Source: Sediminibacterium sp. (GTDB taxonomy: Bacteria > Bacteroidota > Bacteroidia > B-17B0 > Aurantibacillaceae). From it: DNA of 51,720 nt. Positions 26,659 through 34,757 of this stretch are shown here, one piece after another. The stretch is from NCBI GenBank assembly GCA_030054095.1, contig JASGCO010000030.1, positions 1 through 51,720 on the forward strand, in the 5' to 3' direction. Below the pieces are notes generated by a model. That model searched no databases. It saw only the letters and a list, made by a program, of their open reading frames with translations, and was not told the origin of the DNA. Each line of letters begins with the position of its first letter. The stretch's first letter is position 1. Position numbers and translations under genes: made by a program.

Positions 26659-27105
26659 ATGTCTGATACATTAAAAAGGATATTTTTGTTTATGATACAT
26701 TCAGGCCCGGTTGAAACAGAAGAGCCGGAAATAGCTGTTGCAAAGCCCGAGGTGGCCAGAGAACTATTAGTGGAGCCCGATACTGAAGGACAGGTTATTG
26801 TGCATGGGTCGTTTAAAAATCCTATGTCTTATCCTGTAGGTATCCGGTTTTGGCGTACTACCTTTTTAATTCCTCATCATTCTTCGCGGCGAAGCCGTTT
26901 GCTCCATGTTGAAAATATTGCGCTACAGCCCTCATGGACCATTATCCCTCCGGGTGTGCGCTATCATTTCACCCTTATTTTCAGTCCTTTGCCTAAATCC
27001 TGCAAAACCTTTGATATCATAGAAGACATCACAGAATCCGGCGCATTTGAAATCAGAGATATTGCCAGAAACAAACAAGATGTATATCATGTGGATTTTT
27101 CATAA
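26659..27105 (+). CDS. Conserved-looking protein of unknown function
   Basis: Product of 148 residues with no signal peptide that I can support; a hydrophobic start (TLKRIFLFMI) may be a weak helix. The middle reads as a small beta-rich domain: VIVHGSFKNPMSYPVGIRFW, TTFLIPHHSSRRSRLLHVEN, WTIIPPGVRYHFTLIFSPLP and DIIEDITESGAFEIRDI. The pattern recalls an immunoglobulin-like or DUF4352-type sandwich, but I cannot name it. It is divergent from hemJ and 36 bases upstream of a hydrolase gene. Confidence 0.65.
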   Translation: MSDTLKRIFLFMIHSGPVETEEPEIAVAKPEVARELLVEPDTEGQVIVHGSFKNPMSYPVGIRFWRTTFLIPHHSSRRSRLLHVENIALQPSWTIIPPGVRYHFTLIFSPLPKSCKTFDIIEDITESGAFEIRDIARNKQDVYHVDFS

Positions 27106-27141
27106 CAGCAAGATTAAACACGAGTAAAACGAAAGGTGCCA

Positions 27142-28314
27142 ATGACAAAACCTGTAATATATTTCATCCTGTTTTTACAAGCACTAACCATAACAAGCCA
27201 AACCAGTATTTACGATTTTGTGGATTTGGGACCATTTCAGGTTGGGTATAAGGATACGTTAGTATATGATACTACCTATGAATACAAGGCTTTCGGTTAC
27301 ACAGGAGCAAAACCACAATTTGTACAGATATGGCATCCACTACCCCGCAAATACAGTAATGTAGGGTATCTAACGTTTAATGATCTTTTTAGTCTGCCAA
27401 CAATCCCCAGTGTGTCTTTGCCGGTAGATCAACTTAAAAAACATTATCAGGAAGCAGTTATAAAAGACTGTATTACGGAAAATTTAGTAACGGGAAGTGC
27501 TAATAATTTTGGCACATTCACCTATATTGATGTACTGAACGTAATGCGAGGTATAAAAACCCGAAGCACGCTGCGCAAGACAATCAAAGCGCCTAATGCA
27601 CCTGTAATCGTTTATCATCATGGCTCAAATAGTTTTCCGTTTGAGAACTATGTAATGGCAGAATATTTCGCTTCAAGAGGATTTATATTTGTAACAGCTA
27701 ATTTTCACCTGCCTTATGAAAATATGTCATACGGGTTTAAGCCTTATGAAAAGATCATAAAAAATGAGGAAGAGAATAGTTTGAGAGCAATAATAAAGTT
27801 CGCCCGCTCTTTGAGCAGAAATCCGTCTGTTTTTTTCGTAGGCCATAGCTGGGGAGCACAAATGGGATTAAGGGCATTGGATGCCGATACAACCATTAAA
27901 GGGCTTATTTCTTTGGAAACGACGCTAGAGTTTAAAGAAGATTATAATAGAATAAAGGAATTATGGCCTGAGGTTTATCAAAAGATTGTTGTGGAACGCG
28001 CTGCATATCATTTTCCTATTCTGTTTTGTGCAGCCACAGGACAAAGGAAGCCGTTTACAGTTTTTAAAGACCTCGACGCGTTGAGGATTACCTTTGCGCC
28101 AACAGAAGAGAGGTTTGAACATAATGCCTACACCTCCGCTTTTTATTTGCGCGGCTTCATAACCCCGGATGTACGACAGACAGATAAGGAACTACTACTA
28201 GACCGATTACGGTTATATGTTAAACACCTTAAACTGATGGATGATTTTATAGAAGAGATACGTAATAATGAGTTAAAGCCAAAAATGGACATCAGGTTTA
28301 TCGGGAATGAATGA
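27142..28314 (+). CDS. Exported alpha/beta hydrolase (PAF-acetylhydrolase/dienelactone-hydrolase-like)
   Basis: Hydrolase of 390 residues from the ATG at 27142; a GTG six bases earlier is also in frame, but the GAAAGG at 27131-27136 is well spaced for the ATG. A signal peptide is present (KPVIYFILFLQALTITSQ). Landmarks are APVIVYHHGSNSFPFENY (oxyanion region), EYFASRGFIFVTANFHLP, the nucleophile elbow VFFVGHSWGAQMGLRALD (Ser), and a His-containing segment, RFEHNAYTS. The order matches platelet-activating-factor acetylhydrolase-type or dienelactone-hydrolase-type enzymes. Substrate unknown; probably periplasmic. Confidence 0.85.
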   Translation: MTKPVIYFILFLQALTITSQTSIYDFVDLGPFQVGYKDTLVYDTTYEYKAFGYTGAKPQFVQIWHPLPRKYSNVGYLTFNDLFSLPTIPSVSLPVDQLKKHYQEAVIKDCITENLVTGSANNFGTFTYIDVLNVMRGIKTRSTLRKTIKAPNAPVIVYHHGSNSFPFENYVMAEYFASRGFIFVTANFHLPYENMSYGFKPYEKIIKNEEENSLRAIIKFARSLSRNPSVFFVGHSWGAQMGLRALDADTTIKGLISLETTLEFKEDYNRIKELWPEVYQKIVVERAAYHFPILFCAATGQRKPFTVFKDLDALRITFAPTEERFEHNAYTSAFYLRGFITPDVRQTDKELLLDRLRLYVKHLKLMDDFIEEIRNNELKPKMDIRFIGNE

Positions 28315-28465
28315 TCGCTTTAACCAAGCCCTTGTATTGAAAAGCAGAAATGGTGTTTACTCTGAGAAGTGGTTTTTATGAAAAAGCGTTTTAACCGGTC
28401 AGCCCTGAGTTAGCGGGTGAGAGTTAGTTTTTGTGGCATTGCGATTACATCCACTGAATAATAAT

Positions 28466-28473
28466 TATCTTTG
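28466..28473 (+). promoter_or_regulatory. -7 element (TATCTTTG) for the thioesterase gene
   Basis: Perfect TAnnTTTG only 5 bases before the ATG at 28479; a TTG at 28439-28441 lies 24 bases upstream, slightly far. The predicted start of transcription falls on or next to the start codon, suggesting a leaderless mRNA. Confidence 0.55.
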
Positions 28474-28478
28474 CGCCC

Positions 28479-28994
28479 ATGAAAGTAAAAAAGCCTATTG
28501 AGTCATTAACCATTAATACGGAAATGGTTTTACCTAACGACACCAATCACGTTGGTAATTTGTTTGGCGGTAAACTCATGCAGTGGATTGATATTACCGC
28601 GGCGATAAGTGCGCAAAGGCATTGCGGAAGAGTAGTGGTTACAGCGGCTATTAATCATGTTAGTTTCGACAACCCGATAAAACAAAATCAGGTTGTAACC
28701 CTTGAGGCTAAGGTAACCCGGGCATTTACCAGCAGTATGGAAGTGTTTGTGGATGTATTTGTTGAGAATCCGGTGAGTGGCGAGCGGACTAAATGCAATG
28801 AAGCCATCCTCACATTTGTAGCTATTGATCAAAACGGCGCGCCCTTGCCTGTGCCTTCTCTGGAGCCGGAAACAGAACTGGAACGTAAACGGTTTGATGC
28901 GGCATTACGTCGCCGGCAATTGTCTCTTATTTTAGGAGGACGTATGAAGCCCGAAGATGCCAGTGAGCTAAAAGCGTTGTTTATTAAGGATTAA
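28479..28994 (+). CDS. Acyl-CoA thioesterase (hotdog fold)
   Basis: Cytoplasmic hotdog-fold thioesterase of 171 residues, hydrolysing acyl-CoA to the free acid and CoA. The family motif NHVGNLFGGKLMQWIDITAA is at about residues 22-41, with the conserved Asn and the LFGG-Met-Trp helix start. VVVTAAINHVSFDNPIKQNQ and VTLEAKVTRAFTSSMEVFVD follow, as in YciA and BACH-type enzymes. A basic C-terminal extension (ERKRFDAALRRRQLS) is usual in Bacteroidota members. The gene has its own -7 element. Its end overlaps the convergent truncated-haemoglobin gene by 11 bases. Confidence 0.92.
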   Translation: MKVKKPIESLTINTEMVLPNDTNHVGNLFGGKLMQWIDITAAISAQRHCGRVVVTAAINHVSFDNPIKQNQVVTLEAKVTRAFTSSMEVFVDVFVENPVSGERTKCNEAILTFVAIDQNGAPLPVPSLEPETELERKRFDAALRRRQLSLILGGRMKPEDASELKALFIKD

Positions 28995-29349
28995 AACGGC
29001 CCATTTGCTGTAGTTTTGTACGGAATGTATAGGCAATAACCTGCGCGCGTTGTATTGCCAGATCGGCTTTTGGCCCTGAAAACAGAGTGCGCGTTATTTT
29101 CTCAAAGGAATTCAGCCATATATCGAAATGATGATCTTTTAAGGGCAAATGAAGGTGTTTGTCAAACACGTTGCTGGTATAGCCCTGTTCATCGAGCAAA
29201 ACAAGCGCCCAGAATTGTACAATCCGTGGAATATGTTTCTCAAAATTAAGCTCCGAAAATACAATCTGCATTTCTTCATTTAGCAGCAGGTCGTTATAAA
29301 ATGCCCTTACCCAATGCTCAATATCTGTTTTCGATTGAAAATCCTGCAT
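28984..29349 (-). CDS. Group III truncated haemoglobin
   Basis: Small haem protein of 121 residues, typical of group III (trHbP/trHb3). Recognisable features are DIEHWVRAFYNDLLLNEEMQ, HIPRIVQFWALVLLDEQGYT, the segment HLHLPLKDHHFDIWLNSFEK with the likely proximal His in KDHHFDIWL, and AYTFRTKLQQMG at the end. Group III globins are poorly understood; proposed roles include haem or peroxide chemistry and NO or oxygen handling. It starts 9 bases after the barrel-protein gene and is the last gene of the permease-dehydrogenase-barrel run. Confidence 0.88.
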   Translation of the reverse strand: MQDFQSKTDIEHWVRAFYNDLLLNEEMQIVFSELNFEKHIPRIVQFWALVLLDEQGYTSNVFDKHLHLPLKDHHFDIWLNSFEKITRTLFSGPKADLAIQRAQVIAYTFRTKLQQMGRFNP

Positions 29350-29358
29350 GAAAAAGTA

Positions 29359-30096
29359 CTAGAACCGGAGTCCCAGGTTTAACCCTAAGAACCCGGAGTT
29401 AATAAAAAGCGAACTGGCCGCGTAACTTTTTTCGAAGTAGTAAGGCGAAAAATTGTAGCGGTAGGTGAGTTCGAGAAACCCATTTACCGCTTGATTAATC
29501 GGATTTTTTTGAATACCAACAGCCAATGTAATCCCTGAGTTGATTTTAGAATGCAGCAGAGGCGTTTTAAACTTCATATCCGCTGTTTCATTTCTAATGG
29601 TATTCCCGTTTTGAGTTACCTGTAGTTTTGCAGCTGTTAGCATCCGGAGCTGATAACCAATAAGCGCATACGGACTGATAACGGCATTGCGCTCGTTGCG
29701 GAACGACATGCGGAGCTGAAGCGGGATGTTGGCTTCCTGAATATACAAACCGTAATTATATTCAAACTTCTTTGTGTATAAAGGCAAGCTATCTGGTTTA
29801 AAATAATAGCTTTTAAAATTTAACCCGTGTAACAGGTATTCGCCGCCGTATAAAAAATACACTTTGTTACTACGATCGAGTTTTATTTCGTGACGTATGG
29901 AAATAACACCGCTCATACGTTGAGTAGGGGCGGAAGCATGATTCTTATTGACAGAATAGAAACCAATCAGAGGGGAAACGGATACCCTCAGAAAATGGCT
30001 GGCATTAGGGCTTTTTTTGGCAGGAACGATGGGATGTGCCCAGAAAGAAGTTGCCGAATACCCTATTAACAGAACAATAAACGAAAGCGCGCGCAT
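29359..30096 (-). CDS. Exported beta-barrel-like protein of unknown function
   Basis: Product of 245 residues with a signal peptide (about 1-20: RALSFIVLLIGYSATSFWA). The mature region alternates aromatic and polar residues, for example NKVYFLYGGEYLLHGLNF, NIPLQLRMSFRNERNAV, SPYALIGYQLRMLTA, GFLELTYRYNFSPYYF and the terminal NSGFLGLNLGLRF, consistent with a small porin-like barrel ending in Phe. It lies 3 bases after the dehydrogenase gene and 9 bases before the truncated haemoglobin, in one operon. No family recognised. Confidence 0.74.
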   Translation of the reverse strand: MRALSFIVLLIGYSATSFWAHPIVPAKKSPNASHFLRVSVSPLIGFYSVNKNHASAPTQRMSGVISIRHEIKLDRSNKVYFLYGGEYLLHGLNFKSYYFKPDSLPLYTKKFEYNYGLYIQEANIPLQLRMSFRNERNAVISPYALIGYQLRMLTAAKLQVTQNGNTIRNETADMKFKTPLLHSKINSGITLAVGIQKNPINQAVNGFLELTYRYNFSPYYFEKSYAASSLFINSGFLGLNLGLRF

Positions 30097-30099
30097 AGA

Positions 30100-30855
30100 C
30101 TAAGATTTTCGGATCACCTGTGTGGCCGCAGCCTGAACACTTGGCATTATGATAATATCATTAATATTTACATGTGCCGGACGTGTCGCCACCCAATAAA
30201 CAGTTTCCGCTACATCATCAGGATTTAAAGGTTGCATCCCCTCATATACTTTTTTGGCACGGGCTTCATCGCCATCAAAACGTACCACGCTGAATTCTGT
30301 TTCCACCATTCCAGGATTTACAGCGCTCACTTTTATCCCATGTGCAAGCAAATCCATGCGCATTCCTTTGTTCAGCGCATCTACGGCGTGTTTAGTGGCG
30401 CAATAGACATTGCCGTTAGGATAGACTTCTTTGCCGGCAATAGAACCTATATTAATAATATGACCTTTTCCCGCTTTTATCATAAAAGGCATTACGGCTT
30501 TAGTGATATAAAGCAAACCTTTTACATTAGTGTCAATCATTCTTTCCCAGTGTTCCAGTTGCCCATCCTGAATGGGTGCTAATCCCGCAGCGAGCCCGGC
30601 ATTATTTACCAGTACATCCAATGGTAAAAACGATTCGGGAATGGATTGTATGGCGGCCTCAGTTTCTGTTTGTTGCCGTATATCGAAACACAGCGCTAAA
30701 ACATTTACACGGTAAGTGGTTTCAATTTCTTTTTTTAACGCTTCTAATCTGTCAGCACGCCTGCCGGTGATGATCAGATTATATCCGTTTTTCGCAAACA
30801 GAACAGCTGTACTTTTTCCTATGCCGCTGGTGGCACCTGTAATTAAACCAATCAT
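30100..30855 (-). CDS. Short-chain dehydrogenase/reductase (SDR)
   Basis: Cytoplasmic NAD(P)-dependent oxidoreductase of 251 residues, the classical SDR length. The cofactor motif GLITGATSGIGKSTAVLFAK is at 3-22, with ITGRRADRLEALKKE behind it, the arginines suggesting NADP preference. NNAGLAAGLAPI and INIGSIAGKEVYPNG carry the Asn and Ser of the catalytic tetrad, and YCATKHAVDALNKGMRMD the Tyr and Lys. The pattern is close to YdfG-type 3-hydroxy-acid or serine dehydrogenases. Its ATG overlaps the stop of the amino-acid permease gene by 4 bases, so the enzyme may act on a hydroxy acid brought in by the permease; this last point is inference. Confidence 0.92.
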   Translation of the reverse strand: MIGLITGATSGIGKSTAVLFAKNGYNLIITGRRADRLEALKKEIETTYRVNVLALCFDIRQQTETEAAIQSIPESFLPLDVLVNNAGLAAGLAPIQDGQLEHWERMIDTNVKGLLYITKAVMPFMIKAGKGHIINIGSIAGKEVYPNGNVYCATKHAVDALNKGMRMDLLAHGIKVSAVNPGMVETEFSVVRFDGDEARAKKVYEGMQPLNPDDVAETVYWVATRPAHVNINDIIIMPSVQAAATQVIRKS

Positions 30856-32573
30856 ACTTTTTTTGCCAGTTTGCTATGGCTATATCCATAGGCAAAATAA
30901 ATTACTAAACCGATAACTAACCAAATACAAAAATACAACCAGTTTTTATACCCCAGTTGTGATAACATATAAAAACAACAGAGTAACCCCAGCGTAGGGA
31001 TTAATGAGAAATTGAAGCGGAAGGCCAATACACTGATAACCGCAAAACCAATAAAAAAGGAATACATGGGTAATTTGGAGAAGAAGGCGCTCCACGATTC
31101 AAATGAGAAATAATACTTTAGCCATTCCTGTTCATATATGCAAAGCCATAGAGTAATAAGGATAAAAAGTCCCGGCAAAATATATTTAGCATTCACAAAC
31201 GGCGTTTTAAAGGTGGACTTAGGGGCGTTAGGATCGGTTCTTAATTTTAACACGCCGGCGCATACCAGAATAAAAGCAAAGAGCGTTCCCGCGCTGCAAA
31301 TGTCAGTCACCATATTAATATCTACGAAAAAGATAGGTAAGGCAACCATTAAACCAGTAAACAATGTAGAAAAAGAAGGCGTTTTAAATTTCGGGTGCAC
31401 TTTAGCGAATGCTCCGGGTAATAACCCATCACGACTCATGGTCATCCAGATACGGGGCTGGCCCAGTTGAAATACCAACATAACGCTGGCCATAGCCACT
31501 ACCGCGCTTACCGCAATAACACCACTCAGCCATTTTAAACTGCTTATCTTTTCGAATACGTAAGCCAGCGGATCGCCCACTTTTAATTCGTTGTACTTTA
31601 CAATACCCGTAATTACCAGCGCAATGGCCACATATAGCACCGTACAAATAATAATGGAATACAAAATGCCACGCGGCATATCACGCTGTGGATTCTTACA
31701 TTCTTCGGCAGTGGTACTAATGGCGTCGAAACCAATGTATGCAAAAAATACAGCGCTGATTCCTGACAGGAGTCCGCCAATACCATTTGGTAAAAATGGA
31801 TTCCAGTTTTCGGTATTCACAAAGAACGCGCCAACAACAATAACCAAAAACACAACGATCAATTTAATAACCACCATAATATTACTGGCGTTACGGCTTT
31901 CTTTAATACCACGGTACACCAACCAGGTAATTAGCACATTAATAAGCAAAGCGGGGGCATCAAAAATGATTTTGAGGCTACCGATAGAAGGCGCTGATGC
32001 GTAAGCATAATAACCCTCCATATAACCTTTGTAGTCAGGATTAGCGGCAATCTGTTCGATGGTATTGCCACTCAGGAGGGCTGCCAGAACTTTAGAATAA
32101 GCGGCTTTGGCGGTAAAATAATCGAGGCAGAGCCATTCGTTAATTTTATAAGGTGTTGCGTTACTGATGAGGGATGTGAAATAATCGCTCCAACTGATGG
32201 CAACTGTAACATTTCCAATGGCGTATTCCATAATAAGTGCCCAGCCAATGATCCAGGCGAATAACTCTCCAAAGGCCACATAGCTGTACGTGTAAGCACT
32301 ACCACTTACCGGAATGAGTGACGCAAATTCAGCGTAGGCAAACGCGGCAAAACTGCAAGCGATAGCGGTAAACAAAAACAGAAAAATAACACCGGGTCCG
32401 CCATCGGCACTGGCTTTTCCAATGGTAGAGAAAATACCGGCACCAATAATAGCTGCAATCCCAAAGGCGGTTAAGTCGCGCACACCCAGATGCCGCGCCA
32501 GGCCCGAATGATGCGCGTCGTTATCTGCCGATTTTAAAATATCGTGAATCGTTTTTTTGCGGAATAAATTCAT
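30852..32573 (-). CDS. Amino-acid permease (APC superfamily, CAT-like)
   Basis: Inner-membrane transporter of 573 residues with about 12-14 membrane spans. The first span motif DLTAFGIAAIIGAGIFSTIG and SLIPVSGSAYTYSYVAFGEL, followed by AWIIGWALIMEYAIG, are typical of the APC superfamily, cationic amino-acid transporter group. IGFDAISTTAEECKNPQRDM is the conserved cytoplasmic loop, and QPRIWMTMSRDGLLP another. Substrate is not certain. It heads an operon with the SDR dehydrogenase (4-base overlap), a barrel protein and a truncated haemoglobin. Confidence 0.93.
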   Translation of the reverse strand: MNLFRKKTIHDILKSADNDAHHSGLARHLGVRDLTAFGIAAIIGAGIFSTIGKASADGGPGVIFLFLFTAIACSFAAFAYAEFASLIPVSGSAYTYSYVAFGELFAWIIGWALIMEYAIGNVTVAISWSDYFTSLISNATPYKINEWLCLDYFTAKAAYSKVLAALLSGNTIEQIAANPDYKGYMEGYYAYASAPSIGSLKIIFDAPALLINVLITWLVYRGIKESRNASNIMVVIKLIVVFLVIVVGAFFVNTENWNPFLPNGIGGLLSGISAVFFAYIGFDAISTTAEECKNPQRDMPRGILYSIIICTVLYVAIALVITGIVKYNELKVGDPLAYVFEKISSLKWLSGVIAVSAVVAMASVMLVFQLGQPRIWMTMSRDGLLPGAFAKVHPKFKTPSFSTLFTGLMVALPIFFVDINMVTDICSAGTLFAFILVCAGVLKLRTDPNAPKSTFKTPFVNAKYILPGLFILITLWLCIYEQEWLKYYFSFESWSAFFSKLPMYSFFIGFAVISVLAFRFNFSLIPTLGLLCCFYMLSQLGYKNWLYFCIWLVIGLVIYFAYGYSHSKLAKKV

Positions 32574-32707
32574 AATAAACCCCTAAGATACCAATTTTTG
32601 TGAGTAAAAGTAAGCACGATTCAGCAGACACATCAGGTCAGGATGGAATCGCTGTAAAAGCATACGAGACTCTTTTCTTTTTAATGATTTGGCGTTAGAA
32701 TTTTCGC

Positions 32708-32767
32708 GTCACGTTATAAGGTTATTGGTACTGATTTGATAGATTGTCAGTACACAGGTAACGTGAC
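32708..32767. repeat. Nested inverted repeat upstream of the permease operon
   Basis: Outer arms of 9 bp (32708-32716 with 32759-32767) enclose inner arms of 7 bp (32728-32734 with 32747-32753), all perfect. It lies in the 204-base gap between the end of the YceI-like gene and the permease start. No T-run follows on either strand, so it is not an obvious terminator. It could be an operator or mRNA structure. Confidence 0.55.
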
Positions 32768-32777
32768 TTGACTGGTT

Positions 32778-33353
32778 TTAAAGCAGTTTTTTATTGATGA
32801 TTCCCCGCGCTATGGCAATCGAAATTTTCTTTCTTAAATGATGCGGTTTTTTAGTGATATCAAAATGTTTAGGCAGAAATGAGAATTGAATATTAACAGA
32901 TATGGCATCATAGTAACTATCGGTAGTTGAGCTATTTTGATAGAGAAGGCCCCCCTTTGACACTTCAAAAAAGTTCACATTAGCGGTTTGTTCATGTGTT
33001 TTGCCGTTAAACTCTATTTTGCCTTTTAACTCAATGGGTTTAGCGTGATTATGACACAAAAGAAGGAGGTCTGTTACAGGAAGTGAACCGTGGAAAACCA
33101 ACTTAGTATCCGTTAAATCAAGGAGCCATTCATCGAGCGAATCAACACCACTTTTTAAATCGGAAAAGTCAACCTCTATGTATAATTCGGAATTAGAGAT
33201 ATTGTGATATACCAATGACGCCTCTTTGATCGAAAAGTATTTCTCTCCATGGTAATACGTATCAATATACGTGTTCGATTTCCGGATATCCTGACTATAT
33301 ACAGCCAGATGAATGAAAACGGAAACTACAGAAAGGAATAAATGTTTTAACAT
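32778..33353 (-). CDS. Small exported protein, possibly YceI-like
   Basis: Product of 191 residues with a signal peptide (about 1-20, LFLSVVSVFIHLAVYS). The mature part is beta-rich with an order that recalls YceI-type lipid-binding proteins: SIKEASLVYHNISNSELYIE, VDFSDLKSGVDSLDEWLLD, AKPIELKGKIEFNGKTHEQ and SVNIQFSFLPKHFDI. The match is weak and the typical YceI motifs are not all there. It is on the minus strand, divergent from the giant locus across a gene-free region of 885 bases. Function unknown. Confidence 0.6.
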   Translation of the reverse strand: MLKHLFLSVVSVFIHLAVYSQDIRKSNTYIDTYYHGEKYFSIKEASLVYHNISNSELYIEVDFSDLKSGVDSLDEWLLDLTDTKLVFHGSLPVTDLLLLCHNHAKPIELKGKIEFNGKTHEQTANVNFFEVSKGGLLYQNSSTTDSYYDAISVNIQFSFLPKHFDITKKPHHLRKKISIAIARGIINKKLL

Positions 33354-33771
33354 AGTGTAAATTTAATGAATACGGATGGTATTTCTAAAGGTTAATGTTG
33401 AAATAAGAACTTTCATTAGGGTTACTCTCTGTAACATGTAGAATACTTTGGCATTTGTTTCTGCTGGTAAAACAGCGGGATTTAGTTTGGTGTATTTGGG
33501 TGTTGAATGATTAACTTATCTTAAACCATTTCAAGAGCGGGTAATTTATAACTTTATGTATCATACAGTTACTTAATTCTATAAATTATTCAGTCACCTA
33601 TAGCGCTCACACCAATGCCGGTTAAAAATAATTAAAGAGGATGAAGCAAAGACGATATTTTGGTCAGATAAACTTTAGACGTAAGGATTCAGAAGGAGTA
33701 TCATTTTAAATTGTAATGGGTTTTTATGATTAATGCTTATTTTTTAAACGTAAAAACCATACAGTCAAATG

Positions 33772-33813
33772 AAGGATAATTTTTAATTGTTGCAACAATT
33801 AAAAATTATCCTT
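33772..33813. repeat. Perfect 42-bp palindrome
   Basis: The 21 bases 33772-33792 are the exact reverse complement of 33793-33813, with no spacer; the centre is TTG|CAA. The arms are A/T-rich with GG/CC near the ends. It lies between divergent genes, where an ordinary 3' terminator would not be expected. Confidence 0.9.
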
Positions 33814-33996
33814 TGTATTCATCGTTAGTAAACTTCAAGACCTTTAGAGTTGTACGGAAGACTTTTAATTAATAGATGATTAAAAAGCAGAGTAGTGGCA
33901 TTCGTTGAAATCTGTACGAAATTTTGACGAGTAGAAAACTTAATCTTTGATTTTCAATCTATTAATGCTGCCGTTAAAAAATTAACAAAAAAGCTA

Positions 33997-34027
33997 TTGA
34001 CAAGACAGGTTTCAGATTGTAATTTTG
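33997..34027 (+). promoter_or_regulatory. Promoter of the giant Rhs-like operon (TTG-N20-TAATTTTG)
   Basis: TTG at 33997-33999 and a perfect TAnnTTTG at 34020-34027, spacer 20, the same spacing as the tRNA promoter at 8555-8585. Transcription would start near 34032, leaving a leader of about 205 nt before the ATG at 34239. Confidence 0.7.
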
Positions 34028-34238
34028 AACCATCAAACACTGAACAACAAAAAAGACCAAGAATTCCATGATAATTTCAAATACCATTTTCTCAACAAAC
34101 ACTCAACGGCCTTAGATAGGTGATTTCAAAATACATGTAACATTACAGATAAAATCCATTATACATTAAACAAGAATCAAATACGTAAACAACAAACAAA
34201 TACACTATAGACAATACATTTTAAAACCACCGAATACT

Positions 34239-34745
34239 ATGAGAACAAGCATCATGATTGCCATATTAATGGTAGTGGGACTGGTACGTATGAACGCACA
34301 ATCCTGCGCAAGTTGTAATGAAAACGTTACAGATTACAATGCAGGAAGTTATACCATAACCACCGGACAAACGTTTTGTGTGGATAGTACCGGGAACTTT
34401 GAAGGCAATCTGGTGTTAAATGGCGGCACCCTATGTGTAAAAGGTGTTTTCAAAGCCAAAACATTTTCATTTACCAGCGGCACTATTCTGAACAGCGGTA
34501 ATTTCAGTTCGGGCACCTTAACCTTAGGTTCCGGAAAAAACCTTCAGAACATTTCGGGAGGCGTTATTAATTTTTCAGGTAATGTGACCTTATCGGGAGG
34601 GCAAATCACAAACGATGGCATCTTAAATGTACGGCAAACGTTGACCAATACATCAGGAACGTTTACGAACGCGGGCATTCTTAATTGCGGACAATTAAGC
34701 GGGTCTAATACGATCAATAACACGGGTGTTTTAAATACTAATTAA
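34239..34745 (+). CDS. Exported repeat protein with N-terminal CxxC, first of a paralogous pair
   Basis: Product of 168 residues. The signal peptide (about 1-20, MVVGLVRMNAQ) is followed at once by SCASCNENVTDYNAGSY and then TFCVDSTGNFEGNLVLNGGT with two more cysteines. The rest is made of short Gly/Asn/Ser/Thr-rich strands (SGTILNSGNFSSGTLTLGSG, NISGGVINFSGNVTLSGG, NDGILNVRQTLTN) that look like turns of a beta-helix or beta-solenoid. It ends without a sorting domain. The next gene encodes a longer protein with the same N-terminal module. Likely a secreted or surface adhesin-like component; first gene of the giant operon. Confidence 0.75.
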   Translation: MRTSIMIAILMVVGLVRMNAQSCASCNENVTDYNAGSYTITTGQTFCVDSTGNFEGNLVLNGGTLCVKGVFKAKTFSFTSGTILNSGNFSSGTLTLGSGKNLQNISGGVINFSGNVTLSGGQITNDGILNVRQTLTNTSGTFTNAGILNCGQLSGSNTINNTGVLNTN

Positions 34746-34757
34746 CCGATTTTGTTT

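Larger units (their letters stand above)
33354..34238. other. 885-base divergent intergenic region upstream of the giant locus
   Basis: No gene is supported; short open frames here are unconvincing. The A/T-rich stretch holds a perfect 42-bp palindrome (33772-33813), a promoter (33997-34027) and a G-poor leader (34028-34238, about 16 G in 211 bases counted by eye). It is the longest gene-free stretch in the window. Confidence 0.7.

Noticed and set aside
33360..33480. Short minus-strand open frame just upstream of the YceI-like gene
   Set aside because: About 41 codons, only about 24 from an ATG, with no recognisable features.
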